DNA from: Muricea muricata
Lineage: Eukaryota > Cnidaria > Anthozoa > Malacalcyonacea > Plexauridae
Direction: 5' to 3'
NCBI GenBank assembly: GCA_963855995.1
Contig: OY979723.1
Location: 4,376,884 to 4,440,883, forward strand
DNA length: 64,000 nucleotides
Part shown: piece after piece, positions 10,383 to 21,789 of the stretch
Layout: each line of letters opens with the position of its first letter
Numbering within the stretch: the stretch's first letter is position 1
Program-made: the position numbers and the translations under genes
The notes under the pieces: model-generated
Seen by the model: only the letters and a program-made list of their open reading frames with translations
Told to the model about the DNA's origin: nothing
Database searches by the model: none

Positions 10383-13300
10383 CCGTTGGCCGTGGTGTCA
10401 AAATGGCCATCTAAAACTAGTTGTGTAGCACACCCCCCGAGACAAAGTGAACTGTGTTTATTCTATAAAATTAGTACATGAGAAGTTCAAAAACAAAAAG
10501 TTCCCGCATTTATCTTCTGCAGTTTTTGAGAAAACTGATGATAAAGAAATGAGTAATAATGAGACTTTACCTGTACACGCTAAATCGTCTATTTCTTTAG
10601 GGAACATTGTGTTTCCAAAATTTCAGGTAAATTTACCATTTTCGAGCATGTTGAATACGAAACTGCAAATATTGGGCTAGATCAAATTTTCGTTTTGTCG
10701 TTATGACCATTTGAAATTGTGCTGACGTCAGCAAATATTTCTTAACACTTATTTATATCAGTTGCTCGTCCAATTCATAATCTGAATCATCATCGGAACT
10801 TATTGTATCGTCCTGGGCATATTGTGCAGCAGCCAAATCTTGATTGGAACAATTTTTGCACTGGCACACTTCTGTGCACTTCAAACTTGCTCGAATGCAG
10901 GAACACCGCCGATTCTGGCATCCAGTCTTGCAACCGCATGTCACATTTTCAAGTAATCCTTCTGGGGCACAAGACCTTGTCATCCATCGCACAACTAATT
11001 TATCGCCTTCAAACATCCAGCCAGACTCGCTAGGACTGGGCAAGTTCAAGACATTCGATAAACTATTTTTCCAGATGAATGCTTGGTAATTAGAGCGCAG
11101 AAGATGCTGCTGCAACGTGTCATCATTTGGCGGGAGGTTTTCTTCCGCAAACTTTCCAAGTTTGAATAGATTGTGTCTGGCAACATTCACTTCAACAGCA
11201 TCCTTTTGGCCATATAAAGCACAAACGTACTTTTGAATTTCATCACCAAGATTATCCACAGGGGGGATTCGCTCTCCAATTTTTGCACATGATTCCAGGT
11301 ATCCTTGGCTTTTAGCTAACGTGAGGGGAGTTTTTTTTCCCTTGCCGAAGAATGCGCTTGTCGAATCACATCCTAAAATAGAAATTAAAGAACGTGACTT
11401 ATCATTGCATTTGTTCCTTACGACTACACCTGTACTAGAACATATGCGAGACTTAAATTCGCATCTCTAACATTTTATGAAATATTGAAAAACGGTTATA
11501 AAATTTGAATATACTTATGCACACCTGTGAGTGCATGAAGACCGGGGAGTGCCATGCACACGTCTCTACCAATTGCGATTGCTATCGCATCTATTGACAA
11601 AATTCTGTAGGCATCCCGTGCACCGGTTTCCAAAAAGAGTGATGACGCAAGAAACCACTTCAAGTACAATGCAGTGACAAAGACATCTGTGTCGAGGCTC
11701 TTTATAACAATGTTTTCATGATTTCGAGAAGCATGTAGGGCGTGCAAAAACATTCTAGTGTCAGCCTCTTCGTGATCACATTGAAGTTCCTGTATTTCTT
11801 CTACCACAGCACCATTTTCAGAGGGGGCGATGCTATGGCGTTCATTACCATGTGTAACATATACTGGTATTGATCTTAGTACTACAGGGTTGCACTTTGA
11901 CCAACATTCAAACAGAAATTGCATAAGTGCTTCTTTATTTGTTCCCGTTGCCATGAACTTTTGCCACTGTTTTGGCCTTTTCTGCTCTCGGCCGTATATT
12001 CGGACAACTTGCGCTCCTGCGTTTGCTCTTCTTTCCCTTTCAGTTCCTTTAATACTTGCTTTGGGATACAGATCGCCTACAAAATCAACCCGTGTAGACT
12101 GGTGACGCTTTGCCATGCCTATAAGCATTGAAAGGATTTCGTCTGCAAGATCACCGAGGGTATTTGCTTCACATTTGGTTAGTTGTTGAAGCAATGCCAT
12201 TGCATCGACCACGAGAGCATTTGGAGCTGGTACTTCACTGACAATTGGATTTGGTACCGACTCTTCTATAGCATGCATAAGCTTTGCTTTATCAGTTTTA
12301 ACCATACTACCGTTGATGTTGGCAAAAGGTAGGGGAGCTGATTTGAGAGCATATGAAAGGAGCTCTTGGGTGTCAATATTTCGTGACTTTCCAATAAGAA
12401 GTAAGCGAGCAAACAAGTCCCGGTCGTTTTTTAACGAGCAATTAGCTCCACTAGAATTCTTGGACGCGATCCCTTTGGACATTGAGGAGAACGTTTTTAG
12501 TTTTGCTTTCGTCATGGGTGAGTATATATCTGGTTCATCAACCAGTACTCTCTCCTTCAAAAAACTCATCAGTTTGGCCTCTCCAATGGCGTACGCCTGC
12601 TCCATATCAACTGATGTTGCTTCATCTGCAACTGTACCTGTTGATAACTGCAATATTTCTTCAAGTTGAAGGTCGAAAGGATTTATCATGGATTCAATTG
12701 TTCTAATTACATTACTGACAGCTGCCTCATCGCGTTTTTGTCTCGATAAATCCAATTCTTTGCGATCTCTATAAAAGTGAGATAGCAAGATTGATAGTGA
12801 AAATTAGATGAAACTATTTGGAGGAAATGTTACTAAGGGATTTTAACGAGATCCATGCAGTAAACTGGATATTTACAACTGACAATACAACTGATAAACA
12901 TTTACACAAACGCTAACACACTCAGATATTTTTAGAAAAAATAGCGTTTGCTTCAATTTAGGTAATTGCTTTTTACCTGAAACCAGTAGAAATATTTGCC
13001 ATAGTTTGACATTCATTAGTTATGGCAGCACGGTCGGATTGCGATAATATCCACCTTTGCAATGCACCTCGGTTTAGTGTGAATCCGGTAACTCTACCTG
13101 CAAGTATTGTAAAAGTACAACACTTCAGTAAAAGCATAAACGAATGTGTCTCCTTAAAAGATCAATATTACTGTAGCTGTGCATGATTTTACGTAAACTA
13201 TCTAAATTTAAAAGGCACATGAATTCTTACTTTCTGTACAACACAAAGACAATCACTTAATTATAGACAAAAATACATATTATACTGTAATAACCTTTAG

Positions 13301-15391
13301 TTTTGGCATCCCTGTTACATGTTTGTTCAATGGTCTGATCACAAGCCGTTCCTGAGAAACCATAATGTTTCTGTTATTGAACAGTCCAGTTGAGTTTAAG
13401 GTCATCAATCACACCTGCAGTAAAGTATATGCAACGAGTAAAGAAAACGATTGTAAAGAGTTATTTACCTTTAGTACGTGTACATCTAGACTTCCACTTT
13501 GTAAAAATATAACACATTTCACAGTCATAAGAGGTTCACTCATTTTATAAAAGTTTTGTCTTCAGCAGGTCACAATTTGATTCAAAACTGCATTACCTGG
13601 ATGAGTGTCTTGTACACATAACATTTCAAGCCAATATAATGGAAAATATCTGGCGTAGTTTACACGGTCATATGCGAAGAACCAGGGCAACATCGATCTA
13701 ATGGCTGATAAATGGAGATCCCAATCTGTAGTTCGCGTTGCTCTGACAAATAACAAAAGCAGTTGAGCCATCTCTACGTATGATGACCACAATGCAAATG
13801 TCTTACATGCGCTGTTACCCTGATTTACATATGCTGCATAACGTTCACAAATCTGATTGAACTCATCACTTTTTACTGCGGCTAAGAATGCTTCTTCTGG
13901 ATACTTTTCGGTCATATCTTTTATCACATTACACGATTGAATTTGTTCTGCTTCTGTCATAGTTGAAAGGAATGCCTTGAAACGTATCCGTTGCAGGGCC
14001 TCGCTGACAGTCTTATGAGATCTTAAGGCTCTATTGTAGTGTTTTCCGGACATTACACCGCTTACAGAACCAACAGCGACGATATCTGATTCAACAATCA
14101 AATCCTATAACATATTTAATAAAGAATCAGGCTAGGTCATGTCAGGTGTTTGTATTTGATGCTATATTGATGAAGAATAAATACAACATTGGGATGTGTG
14201 TTTGTTACGTACGTTTAAATATTGCGATTGTTCCGCATTCAGAAATATCTGAACGACTAATCACAATGTTTAAATGTACCTTTACATCAAAATCATAATT
14301 TGCAAGAACGTTTTTACCCACTTGTGTACTACAGTACTGTACCTGAAGACCAGCATCCTGGAATCTCTTTGCAATAGCACTACAAAAGGACATTATGGTG
14401 TGGAATTCACCAAGTCTGACAATAAATCGACTTTTGTAAGCAGAGTCCATCCATCTGATATGTTGTATTTTGGCATACACTGCCTCGTCAAACACTAGTA
14501 CCATAAAATTCAACTCCAACTTGTTCGCCATTTCAAGACTTCGCTTTAAAACTTCTTTGACAGTTGAGTAATCTGTTACTGGAGCATCAATGGCAGGGAG
14601 ATATGCTATGGTTGAGTTGACAAGCTTAGGTTTTGATAAAAGGGTATTGAACCCAGTCCATCCAGGTAGTAAATTGTTATTTCCTGTAATCTCTGGTATT
14701 TTGCTTGTGACATATGCCAAGTAGTTTCGTAGGAGTTACCTTGACACTTTCTGGTTTATCTATTAAGCTGCGAGTAAGTGGTCGCATTTTCTCCTCCAGA
14801 TTCACTATTTGCTTGTTGTGTTTAAGGTCCACCTTTTTAAGCCGAGTCGCTGCTCTTTCCATTTTAGTTTTATCGGTAAATCTTCGGTAACATTCCTTGT
14901 GATAAAAGAACGGCGGAGAATCATTCTCATAACACAATTGTTCTTGTTCAATCGTCAAAAATTCCAAAGATTTTTCAGTGATTTCCCTTTGTTCTCCATC
15001 TAAATGAAGCCATTCATTTCTGCGTTCCTTGAGTCGGTCGAACGTACATGACGTAAATTGAATTAAAGGCAAAAAAGCATCGACTTTTGAGAAATGAATA
15101 ATGCAGAAGCTCATATTTCAAAAATTTGAATATTAGTAAACAGCCGCCATGTTGAATTTCACCTATTGTTCCCAGTTCTTTTGATGCTATGAAAGCACAC
15201 GGCCTGAAGGCAAAAAGCGATATTTTTGCCAGGTTTTACTGTCAAATTCTGAAAAAACTGCAAGTGGAATTCATGGGAACTTTTTGAATTTATGCTTTGT
15301 ATAGTTCAAGTAATTGGTCTCAATTGTTAAATTTTTGTCTCGAGAGGTGTGCTACACAGGTGAAGATTTTGACACCACGGCCAACGGCCTA
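10383..15391 (-). mobile_element. 5.0-kb inverted-repeat element with a nuclease/CXC gene
   Basis: The left end (10383) reads CCGTTGGCCGTGGTGTCAAA and the reverse complement of the right end (about 15388 inward) reads the same. A second block of shared inverted sequence, TGTGTAGCACACC then CGAGACAAA, lies about 30-60 bp further in. Both ends are flanked by AGA (10380-10382 and 15392-15394), a possible 3-bp target duplication. The element interrupts a Penelope-like element. Conceptual removal joins the two Penelope halves in frame (LDIQILKKVSLS to IYRKPTYP), which shows that this is a true insertion and fixes the ends. The only coding content is the six-exon minus-strand gene at 10753-15114; no standard transposase is present. 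About 230 bp at the right end upstream of the gene could hold its promoter. Confidence 0.82.
10753..15114 (-). pseudogene. FEN/XPG-like (PIN) nuclease with CXC zinc domain, six exons
   Basis: Exons on the minus strand: 14343-15114, 13597-14104, 13295-13415, 12977-13097, 11525-12768 and 10753-11372; phases agree apart from the lesions. About 1,100 residues in total. Exon 1 has a His/Cys-rich start (MSFCIIHFSK, YHKECYRRFTDK), then LLPGWTGFN and VFDEAVYAKIQHI; exon 2 has SGKHYNRALRSHKTVSEALQ and PWFFAYDRVNYARYFPLYWL; exon 3 CDQTIEQT; exon 4 VTGFTLNRGA. Exon 5 holds acidic motifs typical of a PIN/flap-nuclease fold: VVDAMALLQ, DHEEADTR and DTDVFV. The exon 5/6 join gives LHALTG plus CDSTSAFFGKGKK, the last acidic motif. 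Exon 6 ends with a CXC/tesmin-like pattern (C-x-C-x3-C-x4-C-x-C-x7-C-x3-C-x-C-x2-C) and an acidic tail. Lesions: frameshift near 14736, stop at 13375-13377, one extra base near 13320. I recognise it as a recurrent uncharacterised family in cnidarian and fish genomes (from memory); the nuclease role is inferred. Confidence 0.8.
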
Positions 15392-15394
15392 AGA

Positions 15395-15845
15395 CAGTGA
15401 TACCTTTTTAAGTATTTGAATGTCTAGAAAATGTATATGTCATTGTCAGAAAATTTGTCAATAGTAAACTGTGCATGACTGTCAAAGGTATTGAAAGTAT
15501 TAGGTACATGTTCAACGTCAGAAAGTCATCTACACAGCCTTCATTAAAGACTATTTTGCCCGAGTTAATAAATGGTTTGACGATAACAGTTTCGAATTTA
15601 GTTAAGATTATGTTAGCTAAGGTTGGACCTAATCGTGAACCCATAGAAGCACCATTGGTTTGTATATATAGTATTCTCAATTGAGTGAGAAAATAGTTAA
15701 CGTTATAGGTTTCTTATATAAGTGTACCTTTCGTAAGAGTCGTCAAGATTAGTTTGCACTAATTAATTCGATTTAAGATTATGTCAACAGTTCTCTTTTG
15801 AGATTTGACGTCAAAGGAAACGTATTCTAACTCACATTAGTACAA
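15395..15845 (-). pseudogene. Penelope-like element, reverse transcriptase part
   Basis: The minus strand shows VSFDVKSQKRTVDIILNRIN near 15770-15830. From 15680 down come IQTNGASMGSRLGPTLANII and CVDDFLTL (the catalytic YVDD with Tyr to Cys), then FLDIQILKKVSLS ending at 15395. This is the order of Penelope-type reverse transcriptase blocks. Internal stops show decay. It continues at 10379 on the other side of the inserted 5.0-kb element. Confidence 0.8.
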
Positions 15846-15879
15846 TCATACTAGTATTCTATTGCAAATGCTGTAATTT

Positions 15880-17690
15880 GATTGGCTACTCTACTCGCTA
15901 TCTATTCCTCAGTAGATAGCGAGTGGCGAAACCAGCGCGATATTTAAAAAATGGCGTCTGGTTCTCGCTTTTCTGATGTTTCTGAGGACAAACTTGGTTG
16001 TTTACTCGAAAATGCAATTCCAGAGAAGACCAAAGTGGCCACAAAATATGGCATCAAAATAATTCAAGATAAAAATCTAACAAAAATGGTTTGAGTTTTG
16101 TACTGTGATGTCAACAAACTGTATCAAAACAAAAAGTCTTACGCGACAAAAATAACTAAATTTTGTAGAATGGTTTGCAAGTCAAGACAAATTTACAACT
16201 CCTATAGAGAAGCAGTCAAAAACGGAGCTGAATAAATGCCTGCAGTTGTTTTACGCCTGTGTTTGACAGAAAAATGGGACGTGCTTTAAAATTGCTTCAC
16301 TGAAAGCTATCCGAGCAGCACTTGACCGCAACCTAAGACAACCACCACACAACAAACCTTGGTCGATTGTTGGCGACCGAGAGTTCAGTTAGCAAATAAA
16401 ACATTGAATGCTGTCTGTGTTAACATGATGAAAGAGGGTAATATAGGGCCAACTATACACAAAAACCCCATAACAAACGAGCAAATGCAACAACTTTTCA
16501 AGACTGGGCAACTTGGCGAAGCAGAAACAAAAAATCCGTCTCAACTACTCCGAGCGGCTTGGTTTTACATTTCTTTCTACTTTGGAAAAAGGGGCCGCGA
16601 AAACCAACGGAAATTATCAAAACAAATGGTCGTTCTTCGTGAAACTCCAGGAAACAATAAGTATTATGAGCTACGAAGAGACTTACCTGGAGCAATGTTA
16701 GCCACAAAGAACCACCAAGGAGGTCTTGACGACAGTGCAGACGAGTCAGACGGCAAAATGTTCGAAACTCCTGATTCTCTTCGTTGCCAGTCAAAACACT
16801 AGAAAATTACTTGAAACACCCCCACCCCAAGCTGGAAAGCCTTTTTCAGCGACTAAGACCGAAATCTTCCAAATTCAACCCAGAAGTAGACGAGGTTTAG
16901 TTTTGTCAAGCGCCCATCGGTCAATCGATGCTGAAAAATATGATGAAAATAATGGGTCAAAATGCAGGTATCGAGCCCTATCTGACTGAACACTGTGTTC
17001 GTGCAACGTCTGTTACCGTTCTTTCTGACAGCAATATCGAAGTAAGGCACATAAAATCTGTTACGGGTCACAAGTCAGACCAATCGATCGATTCGTACAG
17101 CGTTCGGCCATCATTTCGTCAGAAGGAAAATATGTCGAACATATTAAGCAGTTTCATCAACGAAAGCAACGAAGACATTCCCCTGCTCCCTTCAAAATCA
17201 GTAAATCCTGTCTATGGTACTTTAGAGATTCAGTCTTTTGCTCGAGAATCATCGATATCAAACCAAAGAATTCAGAATATCCACCCAAACTACTTGAATC
17301 AACTGCAGCCATACACGTTCAACAACTGCTCGGTTTCGACTATAAACAACTATAGCTATCGTTGATCTTCAAAACTATTTGTCAACCAAAAAGATTAGTT
17401 TGTTGCTCATTTATATCTCGACCAAGAAGTTAATTTTTTTTTTTCAGTTGCCATACTTTAGAGACCTTGTAAGAATATTAACCTTTACGGTTGACTTGTT
17501 TGCAAAATACGGATTGTACGAAAGAATACATGCATGCGGAAACAAATGTGGTGCCATTTTCGTGACGTACATCCGTTATTAATATGTTAATTTTTTTCGT
17601 TGAAATAAATTTTACTGAACTATGTATATATTTTTGTTTGAAGTAAGGAACGATTCTACTAAAACAATTAGATTACTCGTAATCTAATTG
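15880..17690 (+). mobile_element. Crypton-type element
   Basis: The left part holds an imperfect inverted repeat, actcgctatctattcctcag followed by tagatagcgagt (15890-15922), directly before the recombinase start at 15951. The right part ends in a 26-bp perfect palindrome at 17665-17690 (CAATTAGATTAC, 2-bp centre, complement). A polyadenylation-like AATAAA occurs near 17604. The boundaries are approximate because Cryptons lack terminal repeats. Confidence 0.55.
15951..17365 (+). pseudogene. Crypton tyrosine recombinase (DUF3504 / KIAA1958-like), broken
   Basis: The start MASGSRFSDVSEDKLGCLLE is at 15951, followed by IPEKTKVATKYGIKI, and then stops. The central part is open at 16359-16802 (EQMQQLFKTGQLGEAETKNP, AAWFYISFYFGKRGREN, GAMLATKNHQGGLDDSADES). 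After further frame changes, 16928-17365 carries the catalytic end: LTEHCVRATSVTVLSD with an Arg, HIKSVTGHKSDQSIDSY with His and the expected Tyr nucleophile. Such recombinases move Cryptons by site-specific recombination. The catalytic residues persist, but the reading frame is interrupted at least three times. Confidence 0.85.
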
Positions 17691-17699
17691 TTAATTAGT

Positions 17700-18345
17700 A
17701 CTCACTCGGAAATCACGTGAGATAGCAAGGCGCACCATCAGGTCAGTGCAAGTGGAAAATTTTGGTGCAGAAGTTATATTAACACTATTTATATACAGGA
17801 TTCAGTTTCTGGACTAACCTTACTCAACTAATGGTCAATGTTATAAGTCGTATCAATAAGGACCACGCTGGTGAGCCGGAACTAACTCTGGGTAAACTCT
17901 CCTCCACACGGAAAACTATCACGACGAAAAAAGATGACGAGAAAAGGGAAGCTATGCCTACTCGGATTACAAAAAGTGGTCAGGCAGCTCTTGCTTCATT
18001 GTCAGTTATGTCTTTGCTAACATCGGCAATTGTAAATTTTACCAACCTAATGACAGCAAACTAGGCCTCCATGAGTGGTGATACAAACAGTTCCAATTTA
18101 TTAAAACGTAAAAACCCAAAAGCGGCTTCTGTCCTGAAAAATCCTCATAGCAAATGCGATTACATAGGGTTGTTAAACCAATTATTGAACTCCGACGCTC
18201 CGTCGGAGGATGCTGAATGATCAAATGATGCTGAACAAGAGGCTGAAGATAAGATCTCAGCCAACTCAAAGAATACAAGTCGGAAGACGCTGTTGTCGAC
18301 GAGATTTCGGCAAACTAGTTACTAAGATGTTCCGTTCCAAAAAAC
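17700..18345 (+). other. Two short unassigned ORFs
   Basis: An ORF at 17831-18064 encodes a Lys/Thr-rich 77-residue peptide (GKLSSTRKTITTKKDDEKRE, then KSGQAALASLSVMSLLTSAI); an acceptor-like TATATACAG precedes it. A second frame from 18071 begins MSGDTNSSNLLKRKNPKAAS and stops near 18218. The two may be remains of one accessory gene. I do not recognise either. Confidence 0.3.
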
Positions 18346-18347
18346 CT

Positions 18348-18569
18348 GGTCCTCACTAGTGACATAAGCATAAGCGCAAGATAAAACCAAGGATAAAAAC
18401 AAAGAAATCCACTGAAGCGTACGGCATAAGCATCGACATAAGCATAAGCACAAGCATAAGACTACGAGCATAGGCTATGGCAGAAAATTCGTTTTGCTTT
18501 GTTTTCGCAAACCTCGAAGGAAAATTTATCCTTTGTTATTTTGCTCATGCTTATATGTCGCTATAAGGA
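18348..18569. mobile_element. MITE with ATAAGC-rich ends, copy 1
   Basis: The left end CCTCACTAGTGACATAAGCA is complementary to the right end at about 18545-18568 (tcatgcttatatgtcgctat). The interior carries cataagcatcgacataagca and cacaagcataagactacgag. A second copy in inverted orientation is at 48716-48960. Confidence 0.65.
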
Positions 18570-21500
18570 CTTGTCAGAAATTAACAGGGGGGGAGGGGGG
18601 GGGGGTGGAAATATTGAACTTAAGGTTGGAAATGAGGTGACCCATCTAAGCAATAAGAACGAAATTTCCTTACCCTCCCCTTGGGCCTAGCATAAAACAC
18701 CATGACCCTCCCCTGTATCATCAGGTGATTTAATACAAAAGTTCAGTTTATTTACACACACACATAAAACGTTTACACTATAAGACTTTAATTTTTCTGA
18801 ATTAGATTGGAACTCTAATACTTCCTCCAGCCAAAATGTTTCAGTAAACTCACTGTGCAATTCCAAGATCTCGTTAGTGATTTTTTCCTTGAACAAGTTA
18901 ACCCATTTCCCACGCGGAAAAACAACATCCTTGACCTAATCTTTACCAACACCCCTGAGGCTGTTACTGATGTGGCATGTATATCATCAAAGTCAATGGA
19001 CACCTTCAGCGACCATAATCTTCTTTGAGTATAACGTGTCCGCCAAATTATCGTCCTGTGACACGCGAACAGTTCTAGATTATCGTTCAGCAGATTGGGA
19101 GGGTTTATTCAAGACTCTTACATCGATTAACCTTTCTTCGTTAATATCCTCAGATGAACCTGACAACAATCCCAGCAAACCTACTCACAACTCCAACAAC
19201 TCAAATACCAACTCGGGTGATATTGACAATAATTGGCAACGTTGGTGTAACTGTTTTATGGATGCTGTGTATCTTCATATTCCAACAAAAGTCATCAAGA
19301 AACGCAAATATCTGCTATGGTTTGACAGCGAGGTCAGGCATCTGTTGAACAAAAAGGAAACAGCTAGAGGAAGAGCAAAAAGAAACCTAAAACGAACACT
19401 TGGGAAACATTCCGAGATCTTCGGCGGGCTTGTAAATCCCTTCTGTCACAAAAACGTAAAGAATTCTTTCAGAACTTACTTAAAGCTAGCCCAAAAAGTT
19501 TTGGTCATTGTTTAAATCCGTGTCAAATACGTCCAGTGTGCCGAGCAAAATGACCTGGAAGCGTAAAGAAGGTAATGTTACAGCTGAAAACCCAGAGGAC
19601 GTTGCAAACCTTTTAAATAACTACTTCCAATCCATGTTTAATCCTCCCTTGTCCCAAAAAGAGTATGATAATCATCCATCTTCGACCACCTCGTCGCTAG
19701 ATGTAAACAAAGCCATGGGTCCAGACAAAATTCCAGCAAGGCTACTCAGATGCTGTGCACCCTATATCTCGTCATTGTTAAGTGATCTCTTTAATAAAAG
19801 TCTGAATACCGGGAAAATACCAAAAGAATGGAAGACCTCAAATATTACACCAATTCTTAAAAGTGGTCAAAAGAACGAAGCCTCAAATTATCGGCCCATC
19901 TCTCTACTCTCCATTGTATCAAAAATCTTGGAGCGTTGTACCTACAGTCAACTAATCAACCATCCATCGTGTCAACTACACAACCTCCAATTCGGATTCC
20001 TCAAGGGAAAGTCTACAACATCACAGTTACTTCAAGTTCTTCACGATATTGGCGAGTCACTCGTTAAAAGAATTCATACTGACATTCTTTACTTGGATTT
20101 TGCTAAAGCCTTCGGCAAAGTGGACCATCAGCTGCTAATCAAGAAATTACGTAGAGTCGGAGTTGGCGGAAACCTGCTTGCCTGGTTTGAAAACTATCTC
20201 ACTGACCGCCATCAACATGTCACAGTCCTAGATAAGACATCGCAATCAATACCAGTCCTGTCAGGTGTTCCTCAAGGCTCAATCCTTGGTCCACTATTAT
20301 TCCTCGTTTATGTGAACGATATACCCCTAATCACCACATCATCGTCCGTAGCACTGTTTGCTGATGATACCAAGTGTTGTCGTGCCATACGAACAACAGA
20401 GGACGTTAAACATCTTCAATGTGATCTTGATGGAATTAACGAGTGGTGTCAGATGTGGCGTATGAACCTCAACCAGTCAAAATGTGGTCTTCTCAGTGTG
20501 ACAAAATTAAAAATCGAAAACAAGTTCTGTCAGGCTACCACCTGACCAATGATGCCCCACTAACACCTCAATCATCAACAAACGAACCGCCCAAAAAGAT
20601 GTCAGAGTTCATATCACCACATATCTCAAATGGAACCACCAAATATCTGCAGTGTGTACTAAAGCCAACAAAATGCTGGTATTTGTAAAAAGATCTACCA
20701 TCAACATGACCAACTCTCGTACCGTTGTACACTATACAAGACGTTGGTACGCAACCACTTCGCATACAGCTGTCAAGTTTGGTCACCGCAGTATGTTTCG
20801 CTAATCCTTGATATGGAAAAGGTTCAAAGACGAGCAACAAGGTTTATCATGTCGCTGCCCTATCAATCCGAAACCTGCTACAAAGACCGACTGCTAAAAA
20901 CAGGGTTACTCCCATTGAGTTACTGGCATGAATACTTAGACTTAATGTACTTCTTTAAAGCAGCATTGAGAAATGATCAAAACGTTACAACTACGTTACG
21001 TAATCGTGTCACTAGAAGCGAGATAACTAATGGTGTTAGTATAAAGATACCTAGAGTAAACACCTTAACTTATCAGAACAGCTATTATAACAGGACTCCT
21101 AGAATACTCAACAGTCTACCACCAAATATCCGTGGATCGGATGTTACGATTGGACAATTTAAGTCATACTTGTTGAAATATTATCATAAGATGACTGAAC
21201 AAGTACATGACTTTGAAGTTCCCCGAACTTTCAAAACTGTCTGTGTTAAATATTCCTGTCGTCCGTTGTCCAGTCTTGCAGATAAAATGTGTTGTAAGTA
21301 GATAGCCCGGTTCATCCGCTGACCTCAGATTGCTCAGATTTTTGCTAAATTTTACTTTTTTGGCTTTCGTTGATAGAAATTAAGCCTCGAAATATAGGTT
21401 AAGTAACGATCTCTTGAACATGCAGTTTCGTATTTTCACCTATTATCTGATTATCTTTCTGAGGACAACGAATAACCTTGTAAATATTGTTAAATTTAAA

Positions 21501-21782
21501 TTTAGGTACACTGTTAATGGAAAAATGAGCTCTGTAGGTATCACCGGTCAGATTTGACAAAGCTTGTAAATAATATAATATTTGAATTAAACATAGCACT
21601 ATTTTTTCTAACCTATTTATACTGTGTCCTTACAACTATACGAGCATAAGAATAAATTTGAATGACCCTCCCCTTAAACGCAGCTCATTTTTTCTTCACC
21701 CTCCCTTTTTTAGGATCTTAAAAAGCTAAGACCCTCCTATGTTTCCACCCCCCTCCCCCCTGCTAATTTCTGACAAGTCCCT
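18566..21782. mobile_element. 3.2-kb inverted-repeat element hosting a LINE
   Basis: The left end GGACTTGTCAGAAATTAACA, followed by a G-run and tggaaat, is the inverted copy of the right end, where tttccac and a C-run precede tgctaatttctgacaagtcc (21735-21781). Both ends have subterminal accctccc motifs (18672, 18710; 21664, 21701, 21730). The interior is mostly a LINE at 18840-21305, so the remaining element DNA is under 1 kb and has no transposase; it is non-autonomous. A clear target duplication was not found. Confidence 0.72.
18840..21305 (+). pseudogene. LINE: endonuclease end, reverse transcriptase, C-terminal region
   Basis: 5'-truncated. It opens in the endonuclease C-terminus (VSDFFLEQVNPFPTRKNN, LDLIFTNTPEAVTDVA, SKSMDTFSDHNLL), then a linker at 19030-19515. 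The RT ORF 19508-20545 is open for 345 codons with MGPDKIPARLL, SNYRPISLLSIVSKILER, LQFGFLKGKS, LDFAKAFGKVDHQLL, LSGVPQGSILGPLLFLVYVN and the catalytic FADDTK. After frame changes, 20744-21301 holds the C-terminal part (HFAYSCQVWSPQYV, VQRRATRFI). It is a CR1/Jockey-group element. The RT core is intact, but the ORF is split into at least three frames. Confidence 0.9.
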
Positions 21783-21789
21783 AAACCAC

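Noticed and set aside
11830-12706. Plus-strand ORFs inside the nuclease gene
   Set aside because: Antisense shadows of the 430-codon minus-strand exon.
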